Assembly (NCBI RefSeq): GCF_030253575.1
Contig: NC_080568.1
Span: 23,831,501-23,895,500, forward strand
Direction of reading: 5' to 3'
DNA: 64,000 bases
DNA from: Rhododendron vialii
Taxonomy: Eukaryota > Streptophyta > Magnoliopsida > Ericales > Ericaceae
The notes beneath the pieces were generated by a model. It saw only the letters and a program-made list of their open reading frames with translations, had not been told where the DNA came from and made no database searches. Shown one piece after another: positions 59,129 through 64,000 of this stretch (positions within the stretch are counted from its first letter, which is position 1; every line of letters begins with the position of its first letter). The translations under genes were made by a program, and so were the position numbers.

Positions 59129-62100
59129 GTTAAAGCATGAAATAATAACCTAGAGTTATTGAACACAACAGAAAGCTTTGTCGTACACATCTGCATAATG
59201 ACCAGTAGCCTGAGAGCCATGAATGCTTTAAAGTTGAAGAGCAATACTATGGTGACCATGTTTGAGTATCACATTTTGGGTACCATATGAGATGGCACCA
59301 TTGCATTGGTAGAATGTGCTCCATTATATAACAAATGGGGCACATTCTACCAATCTTTCATCACATGGTACCCAAAATGTGGTACTCCGAAGTGGTCACC
59401 AAAGCATTAGCCCAGACTCGCGTACACCGTGAGAAAAGAATTTATCCAGAAACAAACCACCAAATATGACTTTCTTGTCCTTACGTTTGAAAAGCAGCAC
59501 TGCTTAGACCTCTGAACTGATTGTCCATTTTCTACCCACAGTTTTGTTTGAATAAATGTTCCCTATCCCTATTTTAACCAAACATGTTCTCTCCCTCCTT
59601 GCTCTCTCACGGCTCGCGAACCAACCAACTCTCTACCTTGTGCCACAAATAAATTTTTAGTCAAGTCACAAATCCGCAGAACATTTACGATTCAAATGCA
59701 GCAAGAATCCTGGTAGATTTTAGTTCTACTGTGGTATAACTTCATTTCCTTGAATAACCAAATAACCATGGCAACTGAAAGGAAACAGACAATGTCACAA
59801 ACAGGAATATCCCCTTCGCATGTTTAGACTTTTGAAGAAAACATTGAAGGAATGAAGACCATCTATAACGGTTGGCAGTAAGATCTCTTTCTCTCCCTCC
59901 TTCCCCAACCTCACCTGCTCTCTCTCTCTGTGTGAGTTTGTGTGAGTGCGCATGTGTACCAAGGAGGTTGGAGAAATCCACATGCTTATAGTTCAGTTCA
60001 GATACACTAGTGATGCTGAATTCACAAAATGTTGCATATATCTGTGTGCGTGTGCTGTCAGCCCAGGCATCACAATTGCACGGTTTGCTGGACAACAATA
60101 TCAAACACAAAACCAAGAAACATTTGGCTGGTTCATTTAAAGATATTTTCCCATGTGAACCACATTGTCGTTTCTTACCCCATCTACATGTAATTTTTCT
60201 GTTGAAGAATCTACTGTATGCGCCTTTTATACCTAGCCTCAGAATTGAGATTCCTTTTGGGCAAGTGTCACAATTGAGAAATTTTATGGCTCACATCATA
60301 GACTGACTTACCCAGAGGGGAAAACAAGAATCCACAAAACCAAGCCAGCCCAAGAGTAAAAATCAATTGAGAGGGAGGTAAGATAAAAGAGTAATACCAT
60401 AGGTATTCCCAAGTTTTTGAAGTCATTGTCTCCCATCTGCTTTAGTGCAGTCATATCCACCTGCAGAATGTGTCATATGCAACATAATTTAACTTGATCG
60501 GAAGAAAAACACGTAAATTCCCTCATTTCTGCATATCATATTGAATTCGCTGGACTTCCAAAATGGGGAGGAGAGAAATAAAAAGAGAATATCCTTAGAT
60601 CATATAATCTAAAAGCCTACATAATTGCTAAACATCATCCAAAACAACTTCTAATCCTAAATCTTAATCTAGCTTGACACATTCTATTTGACGTATAACG
60701 TGCCAGATAATGGACGAAGTACAGATCTCGGGACAGGATAACACATCACTACAGTGAACTCAGCATGATATACAAACTGCAATATTCAGATATGTAACAT
60801 TGTAACGTAGTAAAAACTTGTAAGGTTTCATTGCATAACAGCTCAAAGAGCATTAGAAAGTCTCAAAAGAAGTCACTTACCTCCTCGGCCTTAAAATATA
60901 TGGCATATTTGTCTAATCCCAACGAGTGCAACAAGCCATCAACAGTAAGATGTTCATTAGCCTATGCAAAATAACATCCATGAAAAAAGAGAATGGTTAG
61001 GAAATGAGCACCATGGATTATTCTGTTTGAAAAAAAAAGCAGCACAGGAATGTAATAAAACCGACATATGTAAATTATAAACATCAAAGGGGCAGACATG
61101 CCATAGAGAAACACACAACTGCACGTCATCAATAAAATTGTACAACGTATTGTGTAAAAAAATTCTGCTTCTCTTAAATTTGGGAAAATACATATGGAAG
61201 GAAAAGGAAATACATGGTTGCCCTTAAGATGTAGTTAGTTTGATTCACGTGATCAATTTCCAAAAATAGATTGGTAGGGAACTAAATTAGGTGAGTTACA
61301 CCAAATTATTTACCTCAAGAAAGATGAATTGATACATTTGCTCCTACTATTTATCTCTTCTTTTCTTCACTTGCAGATCTTCCAAGAAAACATATTTAAA
61401 TGGTTCATTGCGTCCTCAGCAGAAACATATAATGTGCTATAATGTAGCAGTAGAAAACTTTAGCCTAGCCGACAACTTGCCAAACAGACTTAGCTTCCCC
61501 ATTATTTGCCATCCGGTAGGCAGTTCACAAGACACTGGTGTCCTTGGAAAAACCAACCGGACTGCCATATATATACAAAGATTGCCTTCTTGCAATCTCC
61601 AATCCTAGACACTCATAAACCATCATTATCCTAGTACACAAGCAATGCAACCTCAAACAACACAAGTTGGTACTGATTCACAAAGGGTTGGTAGTTGACA
61701 ACAAGAGTACCTAACCCAACATTGCAGCTCGGAATAAAAAATCTTTAAGCATCTAACTATTATTTTCTTGTCATAGTCAACAACCGCACAACTTATAACA
61801 TGTATTGTTCTTACTGTGTTCCGAAAAAATAGTGGCTTTCCAGACAATATAGCTGCATGTTCATTAGCTTGTTGTAAAAGCCAACTCAAGTTGACATACA
61901 AATTTCACCACATTTATCATTTTGGGGAAGCGATTCATGTCCCATGAAGAGATTTAACAATCTTCTTAATTCTTAGCACAATCTTTACCATAAGAAGGTT
62001 AAATACTAGCGTCATCGGCATTAGTACTTCTTTTTTCTGGCTACTTGTTTTCTTCCTATAACTTCTGGATTGCTACCTTTCAGTTCACAATCGAAGAACA

Positions 62101-64000
62101 AATCCAAATCTGTCTTATAATCCATATTTTTCTCCTCCTCGCATTGGAGATACACACCATGATGTACAGATCCTCCTATTGTTTCCTTCTATGCTTTCAT
62201 ATAGCCCACCCTGGCACCTTCTTAAACTAAATTCGCCAACTTTTTACAAATGAATACCATCACACATTATAGTTCCTACTGATACCCGATTTTTTACAAC
62301 CATTGCTATGATATTTTTTTTTCATGATACAACATCATCAAATTCTGCTGACTTGTCAAATAAAAAGGGCAGAATTTCCTTTACATTTATGGTGGTTGGC
62401 CTTGAGTCAATTTCACCTCCCCAAGTTTCAAATTAAGTACGACCGCTCCATTATCAGTCCAAAAAAATCGCCTGTGTGAGTCATGTGCTTATTGTGCAAG
62501 TGACAAGGTGAAATCATCAGTTCCGGCAAATTTGGTCATGCAAACATTATTTCTCTCCAAAATCCCCAAAACAATCCTACAACCCTTCCCCCAAACCAAA
62601 CCCAAATGAAGTCAAATTGTAGTAGCTCAGATTGCTGCCAGATTCTACGTTTGAAGCAATATGTTTTTCATGCAACCATGTGATGAAGCTTAACTGGATG
62701 CCTTCAGCCCCTCCCCTTCTCCGTGCTTTTGAAGGAAAAAGAAAACAACTAAAATAACTCATATAAATCTATTAATTCCATGCATCTCCCCCCCTCCCCC
62801 GTACCAAACACGTACTGTTCATCAACAATATTGACGCACACTCATGGTGCTAAGAAAAGTCAGATGATTCTGAGTTTATAATAATAATTTCAAATGGCCA
62901 CCGAAAAGGCGCAAATACACACGTACATTGGCATATACCCATAAAGATGTTTACACTTTTTTTGCACTTATATATACATGTTCACTTCATTTTACAATTT
63001 AGTGAGGAGTGTAAACATAGACGCATGCATCCATTAAATAAAAACAAAAACAACAGCGCAAAGGCCAAACATCATGAGGGCGCAGTGAATTTTTCCCAGC
63101 AATTAAAAAAAAAAAAAGAGATTTGGCATTTGGCACTGAGAAGATAAAACCAAAAGTAATGTGATAAATTATTCACCTACCCAACTGATATGCAGCAATA
63201 GTTTCGAACAACAGTTTCAAAGAGTAAAGTCGAAAAGGAAAACAGGGCAACTCACTTGCACTGTGTATGAACTTTTCTGCGCAATGCCACTTGGTGGGGG
63301 AGGGGCAGGCAGTGGCACTACAGGCTTCACAGATGCAGCGGAAACTGGTGGTCTTGTCATATAAGGTGAGGTGCCCATGGGCCTCCTAGGTTCAAGGATA
63401 TCCCTGCTCAAATATGAAAATCTTCTGGCATCATCATATGTCCTGATTAATGGCCTTTTCCCAATTTGTTCATCATTCCTCAGTGGTGAAAGATTCCTAG
63501 AAGTACGTACGACTCTATCGGGTGATCTTTGCCTCAAGCTATCTAAAGTCCAAGGTGAATAAGAGTTTCTCAAAGAGTCCATCCGGAGAAAGGCATCTGA
63601 GCTTCTCATGGAAGGAATTTGCCCCAACATGCTTACATTTTTCCGCTCAGGCACAAAATGCCTAGAATCAGTTGGCTCAGGTGCGTGCTGCCGTATGCTG
63701 CCACCCACTGCAGAAGGCCGAGGCCGAGCTACCCTTGACAGGGTTTCGCGGAGGTCAACGCCATTCCGCTTATCGCTTTCCACTTGCCTTGACAAATTTT
63801 TTCGCATGAGTTTGAGTCGAAGATCATTTTTCCCAAGGCGATCTGGAGATGTTCAAAGGTACCAAGATTAGTACAGCAAAATCAATTCGAAATACAACAA
63901 AGATTGTACAATAGCGAGAGTTTAGAGAAAGCTTAGTTTTACCATCTAAACCTTTAGTTTTACCACCATTCATCATCAATTTATTACCATCTCCCCGTTG
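59028..64000 (-). CDS. SAM-domain protein, 3' part (5' end outside the window)
   Basis: Five exons are visible: 64000 (continues outside)-63943, 63842-63256, 60961-60881, 60460-60398, 59078-59028; phases agree. The protein runs 'GGKTKGLD|DRLGKNDLRLKL', then a long basic Arg/Ser/Pro-rich, probably disordered segment ('RQVESDKRNGVDLRETL', 'SPWTLDSLRQRSPDRV', 'PLPAPPPPSG'). A C-terminal sterile alpha motif of about 65 residues is spread over the last exons ('ANEHLTVDGLLHSLGLDKYA', 'VDMTALKQMGDNDFKNLGIP', 'GPRKKIQLALLPQSKR'). SAM domains mediate protein or RNA contacts. Plant relatives of this layout are uncharacterised or described as putative nuclear or RNA-associated proteins. The start codon lies beyond 64000. 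The domain is complete only if the terminal exon at 59078-59028 is used. Confidence 0.88.
59242..59410. mobile_element. Small hairpin MITE in the last SAM intron
   Basis: Inverted arms of about 75 bp: ATGGTGACCA, CACATTTTGGGTACCATRTG and ATTGGTAGAATGTGCYCCATT pair around a short loop (ATATAACAAA). Target duplication not identified. It lies between the terminal exon and exon 60398-60460. Confidence 0.75.

Overview
The window is nuclear DNA of a flowering plant, most likely a eudicot. It has intron-rich genes with GT-AG splice sites, CT-rich 5' leaders, AT-rich intergenic DNA full of MITEs, LINE fragments and LTR remnants, and a complement of plant-specific families (class III peroxidase, ILR1-type auxin-conjugate hydrolase, ARG1-type DnaJ, QALGGH zinc finger). 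The species cannot be fixed from the sequence. Gene models below come from manual splicing: joins were accepted where exons shared a phase, splice signals were present and the spliced protein made sense.

Layout. 1-9.3 kb is repeat-rich: a decayed LINE split by a MITE, further MITEs, a broken plant-mobile-domain-like gene (minus) and tandem duplications. 9.3-20.9 kb holds an 18-exon leucine-rich-repeat gene (minus, 602 aa, EMB2004/NLRC3-like). Its introns carry a complete TRIM retrotransposon, a LINE fragment and a Stowaway MITE. 22.0-23.45 kb is another decayed LINE. 24.1-27.7 kb is a five-exon IAA-amino acid hydrolase (minus, 442 aa). 28-38 kb has no recognisable functional gene and is a dense field of MITEs, a 1.07 kb foldback element and a Mutator-like MITE containing a solo LTR. 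38.4-40.9 kb is a two-exon class III peroxidase (plus, 347 aa). 42.1-51.1 kb is an 11-exon ARG1-like DnaJ gene (minus, 410 aa). 54.3-55.0 kb is a single-exon C2H2 zinc-finger gene (minus, 218 aa). 59.0-64.0 kb is the 3' part of a SAM-domain gene (minus, 5' end outside the window), whose last exon lies in a 108 bp tandem duplication.

The genes do not form a pathway cluster. Auxin-conjugate hydrolysis and gravitropic signalling occur within 15 kb of each other, but ordinary unlinked plant gene order explains this. The most interesting signals are structural: two cases of duplicated exon ends (EMB2004-like exon 9 and the SAM terminal exon), a frame-compatible GC-AG intron, nested insertions with exact target-site duplications, and a MITE family seen three times. 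I found no convincing new multi-gene system.
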